The position numbers were made by a program, and so were the translations under genes. A model generated the notes under the pieces. It ran no database searches. It was not told the DNA's origin and saw nothing but the letters and a program-made list of their open reading frames with translations. A DNA stretch of 64,000 bases from Zeus faber (taxonomy: Eukaryota > Chordata > Actinopteri > Zeiformes > Zeidae), in contig OY482852.1 in NCBI GenBank assembly GCA_960531495.1, forward strand, positions 8,991,212 through 9,055,211, given 5' to 3'. The number at the start of each line of letters is the position of its first letter. Position 1 is the first letter of the stretch. Positions 1 through 18,706 of this stretch are shown here, one piece after another.

Positions 1-182
1 CAGTTTGCACTTTTCCTCACAGTTCTTCATGAGCACTGTGAGAATAATGTATAGAATAATACCAATAAAAAATATAAGTGATCCTTTGATTTCACTACAC
101 ATGTACTGCAGCCTCCAGTTTGTCAAAGCAAAGTTAGTTTCTTTTTGGAGGTATTCAGCCCTTCAAAATGCACTAATCTTTT

Positions 183-272
183 AGACAGACAGACAGACAG
201 ACGGACGGACGGACGGACAGACGGACAGACGGGCGGACAGACAGACAGACAGATAGATAGATAGATAGATAG
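183..272. repeat. GACA/GGAC/GATA tetranucleotide microsatellite
   Basis: About 90 bp of tandem tetranucleotides: GACA units, then GGAC variants, then pure GATA units. A similar GACA-to-GATA array occurs at 42291-42413. Simple-sequence repeat with no coding potential; the reading frames through it are artefacts. Confidence 0.95.
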
Positions 273-1335
273 AATATCAATAAACAGTATAACAGATACT
301 TCCTTCATCCCAGCGGAAACAATAAAAGCCAACAAATCAATTAGTTCATAGACAGTAGAGAAATGTCTCTGCACAAGAAACAATAAACCTAAAGAAAAAA
401 ACAATAAACCAGTTGACCCGTGAAAATGGACACGTAATAGTCTTTGTTTAATTCTATTTTGTTCTGTTTTATATGCAGAAACGTGAAGTAACATTGTGCG
501 CATTCATTAAGCATTTTGCATTTTTAAATTGAATTGCTGGCCAGATCTGACAATATATTATAATGACAGGGGCAAGTGGAGAAAGGTTAAAAAGGACAAG
601 AACATTGTAACAGAAACAAAAAGGAGAGGTATAGAAAGTACACATTTTTTTATATTTTGTGTAGATAACACGCACACATACACTCACTCTACCAATGTGA
701 GTGATTCTACGGTTGCTATGGATACTGTGCCATTATGACATCACAGCAGGGAAGATGTCAAAAGTTCTAAGGGTCCATCGTCTGCAGTTCACACACTTTT
801 CACACAAAGACGGTTCAGCTGAAAAGGCAACAGAACTCTGGCTCATCTGAATACGAGTCAACAGTCACTGTGGCTTTTGCCGGCGTGAAAGCATTCTTCT
901 TTTTGCCAGGAAACCAGTGACTGTTGGGTTCGGGCCCTGCGGTTTCAGATTTGGCGCCTTGGTCTACCCTCCTTCGTGAAGGCCTGGACGTCCCCTCCCT
1001 TGGCCCAAAGAGCCTCTGCAGAACCCTGGACAACACCCACTGTGTACTGCCTCAAATTCGTCCTCAAGGGCACGGAAAACAGTGGCGCTGCAGGCCTCTT
1101 GGTCTGATGTAAATGATACGTTTGACCAAATCAAATATGAAACGTTCCATGCGAAGTGCCTGCCTATGACTAAGGCAGCGCAGAGCAGTAGGATGATCTA
1201 TTTTCTGATCCAGCCACCAGCCCGGTATGTCTCCCTGTGGGTAAACTGGGCTATCTGGGGTCATCCCTGCCTTCCCTCACTACATTTCTCTCCAACTTTG
1301 GGTCCTTCGTTCCTCAGTCCAGTTTATTTTATTGC
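273..1335. other. Non-coding stretch, possible terminal-exon remnant at 815-1264
   Basis: No recognised gene. On the minus strand, 815-1264 is richer in GC than its surroundings and holds short open frames ending in an acidic-to-cysteine tail (DSYSDEPEFCC at 825-860). I could not match these to any family, could not find a convincing splice acceptor, and the frame shifts between 1264 and 815. It could be a 3' exon or pseudogene fragment lying inside the first intron of the minus-strand fez1-like gene, but that is a guess. Confidence 0.25.
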
Positions 1336-1690
1336 ACTTTATGGTATAGTACAGTCTAGTAAAGTATAGTAACGTACAGTACACTCTATATAACATAGTA
1401 AAGTGTTATATGGTGTAGTACACTGTATATAACTTAGTATTGTATGGTGTAGTACACTGTATATAACATAGTATTGTATGGTGTAGTACACTGTATATAA
1501 CATAGTAAAGTATTGTATGGTGTAGTACACTGTATATAACATTGTAAAGTATTGTATGGTGTTGTACACTGTATATAACACAGTAAAGTATTGTATGGTG
1601 TAGTACACTGTATATAACATAGTACAGTATTGAACAGTGTAGTATGGTGCAGTTCAGTACAGTGTAGTACAGTCTAGTACATTATTATAA
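1336..1690. repeat. AT-rich minisatellite, unit about 34-39 bp
   Basis: A tandem array whose unit contains GGTGTAGTACACTGTATATA. Most copies are about 39 bp and some are a shorter variant lacking the internal TAAAG. Copies become more diverged towards both ends (1336-1400 and 1620-1690). The long tyrosine-rich minus frame across it is a by-product of the repeat. Confidence 0.9.
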
Positions 1691-1970
1691 AGTACTGTAT
1701 AGTGTTTGTGTATGGGGTGTGGTTCATACTGTAGGACCTTAATTTGTGTTGGGGGGGGGGATAGACATGATCCAACATATCCCATCTCATTGGCTGCAGT
1801 CCAGAAAAAAAGAAATAGTCGATGTTTCAGGTCAACTTTCCAAAACGATTTGGTTTGAGGGTGTCAGCTCTTCTGGTTTATAAACTGTTGGAATTTATAC
1901 ATTGGCTGATGTGAGACATTTGGGTTTTTCCCCCATGAATGATACTTAGAGGTATTGTTATTATAACAAC

Positions 1971-2221
1971 TTCATTATTATTATTATTATTATTATTGTT
2001 ATTATTATTATTATTATTATTAGTAGTAGTAGTAGTAGTGGTAGTGGTAGTAGTGGTAGCGGTAGCGGTAGTAGTAGTAGTATCATTATTGTTATTATTA
2101 TTATTATTATAATTATCATTATATATTTGTTATTATTATTATTATTAGTCGTAGTAGTAGTAGTAGTGGTAGTAGTATTATTATTGTTATTATTATTATT
2201 ATTATTATAATTATCATTAGA

Positions 2222-2255
<34 letters not shown>

Positions 2256-2281
2256 CATCACCATTATTATTATTATTATTT
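1971..2281. repeat. Trinucleotide repeat block (ATT/AGT)n
   Basis: About 300 bp of ATT runs alternating with AGT/GGT runs, in two similar halves (about 1971-2125 and 2126-2281), which suggests an internal duplication. Simple sequence, non-coding. Confidence 0.95.
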
Positions 2282-2431
2282 CCGTAATTTATAGAAACAC
2301 TTGATGAAAAGGGGGTGATGAAACATTTGTGACGGATATAAAGTTATTGAATGTTTCTCGAGCTGAACCCGCAGCCACCAGCCTCCAATGTGACACGGAC
2401 TTCAGTAACACCAAACTGGTGAAGCACGCAC

Positions 2432-2784
2432 CGGTCGTCCCGCAGCAGCAGCGTCTCCTCCGCGATCACACCGACCGGGGCGACGGGGTCCGTGTCCGTG
2501 TCGCGGTCTCGGAAGCAAACCGCCAACCTCTGGTCGAAATCCTTGACGAGGTCCCCCATCGACCTGAACGTGGACACGTCTCCCGAAACGCTGCCGCGCA
2601 GCTCGGGGAGTTCGTCCGGGACCGGGACCCCCGCCGCCGCCGCCGCGTCCGCGTCCGCGTCCGCCTCCCCGGCGGCGGCGACGCCGCTTCTGACGCCGCA
2701 TTTTCGGGGCTCCCGGTTCGAAACCGTCCGAAGCGCGGTCGAATCCTGCCGATCGTCGTCGACATGCGCAAGGGGCGCCGCCAT
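2432..2784 (-). CDS. fez1: fez1-like: first coding exon (fasciculation and elongation protein zeta), partial
   Basis: FEZ proteins are kinesin-1 cargo adaptors acting in axonal transport and outgrowth. The exon reads leftwards from ATG at 2784 and ends at a donor (GTGCGT, 2426-2431) in phase 2, giving 117 codons. The start was chosen because MAAPL followed by an acidic stretch resembles the known FEZ1 N-terminus; an in-frame ATG 22 codons upstream (2850) is possible. Residues about 75-115 hold the FEZ signature: SFRSMGDLV, then DFDQRLAVCFR, then APVGVIAEETLL. A poly-Ala/Asp-Ala stretch around residues 40-55 is lineage-specific. The rest of the gene lies beyond the left edge; no second exon was found in 1-2425. 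FEZ2 is the alternative paralogue. The GC-rich antisense frames over this exon are shadows. Confidence 0.72.
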
Positions 2785-2966
2785 GGCCGCCCGCCTCCCT
2801 CCAGGCTCCGCAGCCTGACGATGAATGATGGATGCCCGAACGGAGGCCACAGCATCCTCTGGAGGTCACCGCCTGAACAGCGGCCCCAGCCGGACACGGG
2901 CGGCATGACGGTCTCTGAATGAAAAAACAAAAAATACTACTTCTACTACTACTAATAATCATAAAA

Positions 2967-2970
<4 letters not shown>

Positions 2971-3037
<67 letters not shown>
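2971..3037. repeat. (AAT)n microsatellite
   Basis: About 22 uninterrupted AAT units just upstream of the fez1-like exon. On the opposite strand it creates a poly-isoleucine frame that is not a gene. Confidence 0.95.
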
Positions 3038-4019
3038 CGTATCTATCCAAACAAAGGAAAAAATGATCATAATAATACCGCCATTATTCTTGTTATTGTT
3101 TTGTGTTAAATTCTTATTATTATTAGTTATAGTAGTATCAATGATCAAAATGATATAATGATTATTGACATTATTATAATTACTTTGGTATTCATATTTT
3201 ATAATAGCAATAACAAGTAATAAAATAAATAGATAATTAGTAGCAGCAGTAGGAGTAGAATAATAATTGTTATAATTATAACGTTATAATTATTTACATT
3301 ATATTTCCATTCGCTTCATTAAACTACGATTTTTTTGTGGAATTAAATGTTCATTTCTCAAACTGGACTAACGCTTCAACAAAGTTCCGTACAAGCCTCC
3401 ATAACCCTGGAAACGACTGACTCGCTTTGTGTTCCGTAACCAGGGGCAACAGACTCCAAACAATCATTGGCCACGCACGGGGAAAAGAAAGCGCAGCACA
3501 AGCTCTTCCTTCAGGCATGTCGGGTATTCTATTTCGGTCGTGTGTATTCTTTTTCAGTTCGCTCCACTTTAGAGTCAGCAGATCGGTGTTTGGACCTTAA
3601 AACAAGGCGATGAGCTCCCCTTTGTCCATGTTGAAGAAAACGAAGCACCTGCCTCTCCAGGGGTGAGCTATAAGTGAAAAAAAAAAAAAAAAAAAAAGAT
3701 TCTCAACTGCAACTTGAAAGTCCAAGCAGTAAGAGTAACACACACGTCGATGATATTTGCTCGACAGGAGCAAGGGAGGAGTATTCAGGAGGAGTATCAA
3801 GGAGGAGTGTTCAGGGGGAATTCAGGAGGAGTATTTTCTCAGGTAGGCCAGCAATCATAGGCGCGCTCTCGCACCACGGAGCAGCCCTGGGAAGCCCTGG
3901 TAGTAATGTGTGTGATTCCCTGAGTTTTGTGACTGAAACTCCACCGTTGCTTATCTATGTTTTTCAGAATTTGTGAGGACGCACGTGATAATCAGACATC
4001 TGGATTAAACTTTGCTTTC
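3038..4019. promoter_or_regulatory. Head-to-head intergenic region, fez1-like / ubxn11
   Basis: About 1 kb separates the minus-strand fez1-like start (with its AT-rich 5' flank) from the ubxn11 ATG. The left half is ATT-rich simple sequence. 3400-3600 is more balanced in composition and probably holds the ubxn11 transcription start. A poly-A run lies at about 3677-3698, followed by four imperfect GGAGGAGT-containing repeats (3775-3835). No TATA box was identified. Confidence 0.35.
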
Positions 4020-4088
4020 ATGGCTCATTCTGACCCTGATAATCTGCCCTCCACTTCTAAGGCAAAAGCCTCACTTAGGAAAGGTAAT

Positions 4089-4142
<54 letters not shown>

Positions 4143-7100
4143 GTAAGCTGTTAGTAGGCCAAATGTTTAAATTCAGTTATTCTTATTCATTTCTAAATGT
4201 ACATTTTCTTGAACTCAATGCATTGTTAAATGTTGATTAATAAAACATTGTTGTCCTTTACACTTAAGGTCTAGGCAACATGGTTACTTGCATTCCAATG
4301 GTATTACACTGTACATACTGTAATAATCTAGTCAGCACATGGTAATAATAATAATTTATAATTATAACGTAAACCACATTTTGTACATTTCTATATCTTT
4401 ATATATCTGACTGTTTCTGTGTTTTGGGGGGCTATTTGTATATATTTGACAATGTAATTCAATTTTTAATCCGATTTTTAATTTGACCTTTACTTCTTTT
4501 TTATTTAATTATTATTTTTAGCCTCCATTTTCTTGAATTCCTAGTATGTGTGTGTGTGCGTCGTGCGTGCGTGCGTGTCTCAAGCAGGCAGTCCGCCGAG
4601 TGACCTGGAGCTGATGTCCTCCATGATGCAGCGTCTGACCCAGCTGGAGATGAAGGTGCAGAGCCAAGCACAGGAGATTGAAAGCAAGGTAAGCACAGAC
4701 CAGCTCCACCTAGAAACCGTTTTTTTTTTAAATACCCTCATCATCACTGATTAAAAGTGATCTTAGCCTCAGCCTATAGGTTTAACGCACTTTATTGCAG
4801 GTATTGATTTATTTCTTCATTTTTCTTTATGAATCCAAAGGATAAAAAGATTGCCGTCTTGCAGCAGAGATTAAATCCTTTAAAAACATCAGGTAATTCC
4901 CTCTTTGAAATGAAGGGCCGGGCCCTCGCAGGGTTGAATGCAGAAGTACAGTATGTGTAATCTAAAAGGTTATTCCAGAATTGGCACATCCACCAAATGG
5001 ACTCTTTTTTATGTCCCTTTAGAGAAGAAGATGGATCTGAATGACAAAGATAACATCGTGAGGACCTGCCACCTGCTGCAGGCTCAAGTAAACGCAATGG
5101 AGGTGAAACGATAAATTCATACTTTTGACTTGAGTTCGACAAACTTAAAACAAAATTTCAATTTGATGTTCAGCGCATTTTGCGCCTCAATTTGCGGTTC
5201 TGTTTTTTCCCGTGGCAGAGCTTTCTTAATGACTACGGGTTGACCTGGGTGGGAGACGGAGAAAGTATACCTGCGGAGGAGGCTGGGGCTGCACGGGCCC
5301 AGAGCTCGGGCATCCGCCTGCACCAGCCAGGTGCTTCATCACACGCTGATCTTCATTACATCTCGAAAGGATTTAAAAAAAAAAAAAAGCAAAACAAATG
5401 AAGAGAGATTTTCGACATGCGTTCTCTTACAGACGCCCTTGGGGTCCCGGACTTCCGCATGGACTTTGACCTCGTTCTGCGGAACGTCAAAGAGCTGAAC
5501 GTCATGGCCGGCGAGGGCGAGTCCTTCGTGCAGGCGACGGCCACGGGAGCCCATTTGGCGAAACGGGAGCCGATCCCGCTGAGGCTGTACAGCAACGGCG
5601 TCTCCATGTTTGACGGCCCGTACCGCTCTTACCAGGACCCCAGCACGCAGGTAAAAGCTCATCCAGACCGAAGAGAAAAACCGCCAGTGGAAATAACGGA
5701 TATATTTTCTAAAATCTAGCGCATTGATGTTGCTCTTATGTTCACAGCACTGCATGCAAGATCTGATGGATGGATATTTTCCCTCCGAGATCCGGGACAG
5801 ATACCCAGATGGAGTGCCTTTTGAAGTGCGTCGACCTGATAAATATTGCCGAAATATCGGGAATGTGACTTATCGTAAATATGACCTCCCATAGGGTTTG
5901 TATAATCGTCGCGGAAAGGAAACGCCATTTGATCTTGCTTCGCAGGTGCACGACAGGCGCGACGAGGAGTTCTTGGCGAAGCGCCGCCGGTCGGGTTTTC
6001 CGGGGAAAGGACGGGTTGTCGGCGGGGCGACAGAAAAGGCGAACGAAGGATTCCTCGCGAGGCCCGGTCTGTTCACCACGACAGCACAATAAGTCGCCGT
6101 TCTGAACCACGCGTAATGAGGCTCAGTTTTGCACTTTGGAGTGTGGAGTGGAGTGACAGGTCGGACCCTCTCCGGCTGTTCACAGGTAAGACGTGGACAA
6201 TGGAGCAGTTCCTCAACAGGCTGCCCAAGGTGGTCGTCAGGGCTGGTCGAGTGATCGACATCAGGAACTCGGTGAAGGCGACTCTCCAGGTAAGGCTTCC
6301 CCGCGGCCATGCTCATCATGTCAAACGCGGGGGCGCGGGTTCCCTTTATTTACAACTTAATTGCGGTCTGACTGAACTTGCCCCTCGCTACAGAGGGGGA
6401 TGTCTTTTTTTTTATATAAAAAAAAAATTAATAATAAAATAAAATAAGTGCAATCCCTGATGTGCAATGTGTCAAGATATGTGCAATACACTTAATCTGG
6501 TTCCTATATATGATTCTTTATTTTATGTTTTCTATATATTTTATATTGTTTATAGTGTGAACCTTAATATGCTCTCTATTTTCTGCTGTCCCCTTTTTGC
6601 TGCTGGAACAATGTAAATTCCCCCGTTGTGGGACTAATAAAGGTTTATCTTATCTTTCTAATAAAGGGTTCCTCCGACGCCCAGGACAACACCGCGGTCA
6701 CCCGCATTGCTACTCCAGCACTGCAGGCTCTGAAAGAGAGGTACGTTTCAAACGGCAATTGTTTTCTAGACGTCCCTTTGCTTAGCGGACATTTGGGGGG
6801 GAAAAAAAAAATTAACGTTGACGGCAGGACTAGAACGTGTTCAGGTGCGCTGTCGTCCTTTTCTACTCAGGCAGGACGTCTGCAACGGTGTTCTGCCCCC
6901 GTTGGTCCCTGACGTTGCCACACTGCGGGTCAAGTCAGAAGCTGGGGATCGCAGTTATCTAGTTACAATGCACTTTTCAGAAACAATAGGCCATCTTCGC
7001 CGGTACCTGGACAAACACAGGTAAGACTGTGGGATGGACACTAATTCCCTATCATTAACTGTTGGAAGGAGGGCCGACCCTGCTCATCGTTTGTACCCCC

Positions 7101-7342
7101 TCTTAGGAATTGTGTTTGTGTTGTGATGGGAGTTATGTGAGAAGAGCTCACCAGACCTTCCTCATTTCCTGATCTGCAGAGGGGGGTCTACTTCAGGATA
7201 TGACATCATCAGCGTGTTCCCACGGCACTGCTACAGCGACGTCTCCCAGACGATTCAATCCTGTGGACTGACTTCAAACGCTACTCTGCTGCTGAGACCT
7301 AAACCGGGTGCTGGCCCAGCGCTAAGCCACCATTCATTGTAG
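4020..7342 (+). CDS. ubxn11: UBX domain protein 11 (UBXN11/socius), 12 coding exons
   Basis: Exons: 4020-4083, 4588-4688, 4841-4892, 5023-5102, 5219-5330, 5433-5650, 5748-5825, 5946-6066, 6186-6289, 6667-6740, 6871-7020, 7180-7342. They sum to 1317 nt, 438 aa, with one continuous frame. UBX proteins are generally p97/VCP cofactors; UBXN11 (socius) is described as a Rnd GTPase partner. Visible parts are a coiled coil (about 25-110), the conserved FLNDYGLTWVG segment, a SEP domain (about 180-255: PIPLRLYSNGVSMFDGP, then MDGYFPSE and YPDGVPFEV), FLNRLPK, and a C-terminal UBX fold (about 350-430). Exon 8 uses a weak donor (G|GTCTGT), chosen because it alone joins in frame to exon 9 and reproduces the family's PG-x-x-T junction. 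Head-to-head with fez1-like, convergent with cep85. Confidence 0.93.
4095..4141. repeat. (TA)n microsatellite in ubxn11 intron 1
   Basis: About 23 TA units beginning roughly 10 nt after the exon 1 donor of ubxn11. Confidence 0.95.
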
Positions 7343-7883
7343 TGAAAACCACTAAATATGTACAATTCCTAAAAAACAATTTCTCAATATCCAAGCCGAT
7401 GAGAATTGCAGTGTAGCGAGCGGGATATGCTTGTGACTAGAAGAGAGAAATAATAACAGAAAAGGATTGTTAAAAAGGTTCTTTATTCCTAAAATATGAA
7501 ATACAATCAAACAACTTGTGAAAATATAAACCTCTTTTGCATTTCGTTTCATGTTTCTGAGATGTTAAGGCGTGTGGTTTCTGACGTCCCCAAAAAAACA
7601 AAATAAAACCCTGGAAAAGACAACTGTGTTGAAACTCCTCTGTAAGTTACACACCTGCACGGGTGATGTCCCTTGTTATGAACTGGAACAAGTTAGCAGG
7701 TCACCATAACAGAAATAAATAAGGAACAACTTAATGTAATGTCTTTCCGTCCTGGGTGACCCATGTGAGAGCCTATTTTAATCCGATTGTTCGGTAACCC
7801 TAACAATAGATCCATTCTACCTTAGATCACAATCACAAGCCAACTATTCACGAAATAAAAACAACACTTGATTAACAGTTTTC

Positions 7884-8011
7884 TACAAAGAACAGCGTTA
7901 AGGCATCGACAGGCTTCATACAAAGAACAGCGTTAAGGCATCGACAGGCTTCATGGCAGCTCTTAAGTATTAGTTACGATCGGGCAGCTCTTAAGTATTA
8001 GTTACAATCGG
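7884..8011. repeat. Two adjacent short tandem duplications
   Basis: A 35 bp unit (7884-7918) is repeated at 7919-7953. It is followed directly by a 28 bp unit (7955-7982) repeated with one change at 7983-8010. Both are recent, near-perfect duplications in the inferred cep85 3' UTR. Confidence 0.9.
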
Positions 8012-8539
8012 GAGTCGAGGAATGTATTGATTATCCTTTTGCTGAAACACCAGGTCTCAATCTGGTCGAAACGAATTTGATTTTATGTTTGAGGCACGTG
8101 CTGGAATTTGTTCATTTCAAACTGAAACGTCAAGTTGAGAAAAGTCGAGAAACATTCTGAGAGCAGCGCAACGCTCTGGACCAGAGTCCGTGTGACACCA
8201 GGACCTCTGAAGCCGAACAGTGTTGTTTAGTGTTAGAATGTTCTTTACTTGTAGTTGTAGCCCTACTATCATCGTCATGTCAACTAAATTGAATGTTCCG
8301 TGGTTCACCGTCTTAAATAACGGCATAATAGGAACATTTTCCTGTTAAATTCACACACAAAAAAAACAATACAACATATTTAAATGTTTCCAGTTGATTG
8401 TCAACCACATCCTGTTTCACCCCGCTCCGGAGGGAATATAAGATTTAAATAAGATATATCTATGGTCATAGTTACTCAAAGGTCTTTCCTTTATATTATT
8501 GAAGGAAAACATCATAAAACAATGCAATGACAAGAGAAA

Positions 8540-8542
<3 letters not shown>

Positions 8543-8606
<64 letters not shown>
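8543..8606. repeat. (CA)n microsatellite
   Basis: About 32 CA units in the inferred 3' UTR of cep85. Read on the minus (sense) strand it is (UG)n in the transcript. Confidence 0.97.
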
Positions 8607-8609
<3 letters not shown>

Positions 8610-8843
8610 CAGTTCTTTGTTTCCTGGTAGCCCTTGGACTGATATAAAGGTATTAGCAAAAGGATGAATATGCTGAGCATTTCCCAAGAAATGATTGAAA
8701 CCATGAGGACTAGTCCCAGCCAAAGCCAAAAAAAAAAAAAAGTATCTAGCATTGACTTGGAAGTTAAAAAAAACCAAATAAAAACATTTTGATTTGGAAA
8801 CGTCCCATTCCAGTCATCCACCGGTCACCCCGTGTGCCACAGG

Positions 8844-15490
<6,647 letters not shown>

Positions 15491-15498
15491 AAGATCCC

Positions 15499-16420
15499 CT
15501 GTTTGAGAAAATAAAAGGAGAGACAGACAATTCTTGAAAGTTATTATTGAAATACATCTGTGCTTGCTTTGCCAATTATATGATCATCTTGGGAAATTGC
15601 CACCTTTATGCAAAATAAATTCTGACTAAAACTGGTAAGCGTTTCTTCCCCAGCAGCTACTAATTGCATAATCATCAATTTGAGAGCTGCCATCCTTAAA
15701 AACTGTCTTACCCGTTGGAAGACAGCGACAGAAAAGACGTAGAGGGTCGAGGGTGTGTGTGTGTGACGTCAAACCAACGTCACAGCCAGGTGTAGCTGTA
15801 ATGATTACAGGAGTCTGTGTGCATCAGGGCACCCCAAATTAAGAAGCGCCGTGGGATTATTTCGTAGGAAAGAGTTTAAATATATAGATATATAGATAGA
15901 TAGAGAGATAGAGAGAGGATGGAAACCACCCAGATCTGGCTGAACAGATCAGTCCGACTGAAACACATCTCTGCTAACTCCCACCAGCCATGTTGACTAG
16001 CCGTACCCCTACCAAGCTAGTAGCTGACTGCACGGGTACCGTAAACACGGGTTAATTACGGTTCTCCCAAGTTGTTCCGCTTAAAAGTTTGAGTAGCGGC
16101 TCGACGGGAGCTCGACGGGAGTTGGGTGCGCAGAGTACAAGTTGTGGATAAACAAACTGAAATGTCGACATATTAAAGCGACTGTTTCTGACGTTAACAA
16201 TTAGCTAAGACTTAACGCTCACAAGTTGAGCCGTGCTCGCAGCTCTGCTGTGCTCACCGGCGGATGTTAGTTAAACACCACCCGGTGCGGAAACACGCGG
16301 GAGAACGAGCGATCGGTGCGGTTTGGGGGCCGAAATGTACTTTACCTTGCGTGAAAGCAACGCTGCGGACCGGCCGTTTGTGGCGCTGAACCGAGCGCTT
16401 CCCAGATTGGTGATGTAACT
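15499..16420 (-). promoter_or_regulatory. cep85 5' UTR and promoter region
   Basis: The exon holding the start codon begins at an acceptor at 15499-15500. A probable non-coding first exon ends at a donor at 16340-16345 (AAG|GTAAAG on the minus strand), and its upstream sequence is CpG-rich. A second possible 5' exon donor (CGG|GTAAGA) lies at about 15709-15714. A perfect TGACGTCA palindrome is at 15764-15771. Exon positions are inferred from splice signals only. Confidence 0.45.
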
Positions 16421-18620
16421 CGCGAACGACTCGTCCCCGGCGAACGATTGCTTTATGACTTGGGCGTCTGGGTCACCCCGTCAAACGTGCGGGGCGAGCG
16501 AGTGACTCCTCCGACTCGCAATCCGAAAATAGTGACTGGGGGGCTGAATTAAAGCCCCCGTGCAAAAACACCAGGGGTCGAGTCGTGTCGAACGCGCCCG
16601 ATTTTCGCCTTCACATCCCAACAAAATGGATGGTTCGGACAGAAGTAGTTTTTTTTTTTTTTAGAGCGTTAAACTGCATTTTTTTTTCCTGGAATCCGCA
16701 GTTTTTCATAACAGAGTCATGGCGTCATCACAATTCTGAGACAAACGAAACTCTTCTAACTCTCTCGCTCACCGTGCGTTACACCGACGGAACGCACAGT
16801 CGGAAGATCGAACGACTCTTTTTTTTTTTTTTTTTTTTTTTTTTTGAGTCGCCAACAACAGACTCGGAAAAAAAAGAGCCGAACCCCTCATCACGGCGCC
16901 AGACGCACCCCGCTCGCTCCAGCCCGCCAGCCAACTGGGAGCCAGGCCGACAGGGCGAGCGCTCGTTTTAACGTCCAGCGTTGCCCGTGAAGACCATCCG
17001 CGTGCCGCCGCGTCTTTACTTCAAGATTCAAGACTTTTTATTTGTCACATACATATACATACTTCCATACATATATGCAGTGAAATGTAATGCAACGCAC
17101 CCGGTGATACTTTGTTCCTCTTTGCTGCTTCTTCCAAGTTACGTTCGTCCAAAGTAGCCACGCCTCCACTCGGCGCACGTCCGTCCACACACCTGTATGA
17201 ACTGTCGGGATTGGATTTGCGGTGTCGGAAATGATTGCGGCCCTTTACCGTCCCGCCCGACGTGACAGTCCCAACGTGCGAAACAAGCGTAACCCCACCG
17301 CAATAAATCCCAACGTCAAAGTCCCGCCCTGAGGTTTGAAACCGCCCATTTGAACTCCAACAACAGAGCGAGCCACGCAGCAGCCCCCCTGCCCACGTCA
17401 CGCACCGACGACACGGGACAAGCAAACAAAAGATGTGCACGTGAACGACTGCAAAACAAACAGCCCTTTGGTCGCCGAGTGCGGCCTATCACCACAAAAC
17501 AATTTGTTTGGGAAGTAGCACCACCCAGCAACATTAATAGGAGAGCGTGCTCATATGTGCAGGCGGACGATATAGGCACAAAATCGGAAGCACATTCTCC
17601 TCTATTTAGAATACATTACCGCTAATGACCTGGCTTCAAACACGTGAAACAAATCTAGCAGTCTAACACTCCTTGGACCGGAAACTCGTGCCTGTCGACA
17701 AGTTTACCTTCCTCAAATGTTTAAAAGTTACTGCGTTCGCACCTACCGGACACCCGCCGAACGCCCCGGTCCTACGTCGAAACACTGCCCCGGGATTCAC
17801 AAATCACTCCTACGCACCATTTACGTAGCGGCGCGACACCGTACGTTACGCAGCGTAACTGTTTTTTTGGGGGTTTTTTTTACGTAAAGTGCTCATCGAT
17901 CTCCGCCTGTGATAGCGAGCGCCCTGTCAACAGCCCGTCAACCCGGGCGCACTTCACATCTCACGCCTTGTCTTTCAATGGCCTCGCCCTGTCGACGTCC
18001 TCCGATGCCCGAGGTGAGGTGGCCCGCGCGGCGGTTACGTGCGTGAAAGTGGGGCGTCCGTGTTTGTGTAGCTGGTATGCTAGCTGCACCAGGCTGCTCG
18101 GTGGACGGGCAGCTCTCCACAGGCCCGTGCGCCCAGGTAGATCACGTTCCCCCCCCCGGTGTGTTTTTAAACCTGAGCGCCCGTCGCACCGATCGCCCGC
18201 ACGGTCATCTGGCGTATTTGGGTCTCGGCGGCGTGGCGGACTTGACGGTACACGTACCGCAGGTCTCCACGGGTCACAATCCGGATTCACTGTTGTGTAA
18301 ACGAATGTGTTCCATTACTGTGCATGACGTCATTCAGCAGAAGCTTTAGTCCAAAGTGACTTAGAACTGACAAGAAGTACATTTGTCAGAGTCTCCAACC
18401 AACTGTATGTCCCAGTCACAGCTAAACACTCCTGAAACAAGCAGTGATAGTAGTTTGTTTTGTTATTTTATGATCCCAACCTTTATAGTTCTACTTGTCA
18501 TTTATTTGTTTATTTTGTATTCTTATTTGAATGTGTTGTTGTTGTTGTTGTTATTAGTAGTAGTAGTAGTATTGTTATTATCTGGTCTCTATGCTGTTAA
18601 TGTTGTTGTTTGACCTGCAG
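16421..18620. other. Divergent intergenic region, cep85 / wdtc1
   Basis: About 2.2 kb, CpG-rich in places (16440-16560, 17700-18290) with poly-T runs at 16650-16662 and 16819-16845. At 17022-17090 is a dispersed-repeat tail starting TCAAGATTCAAGA, a motif common at teleost repeat ends. A TGACGTCA palindrome lies at 18325-18332. A wdtc1 non-coding first exon probably lies in 17900-18300 but I could not fix it. The several 90-130 codon frames here are composition artefacts. Confidence 0.35.
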
Positions 18621-18706
18621 CCTGTAGTCCCAGTAAATGCCATCTGAGCTCTGGGCCCAGGAACTGTCACCTCAGACCACTGCCCACTGTAGGATTTGGT
18701 GAGATC

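Larger units (their letters stand above)
7343..8843. other. Convergent 3' region of ubxn11 and cep85
   Basis: Non-coding. Candidate poly(A) signals are AATAAA at 7602-7607 on the plus strand (ubxn11) and AATAAA on the minus strand at 7482-7487 (cep85). If both are used, the two 3' UTRs overlap by roughly 120-150 nt. The interval also holds two short tandem duplications and a (CA)n tract. Confidence 0.4.

Noticed and set aside
2402..3148. 248-codon minus-strand frame with poly-Ile and Arg/Gly-rich parts
   Set aside because: It reads an (AAT)n tract and then the wrong frame of the fez1-like exon.
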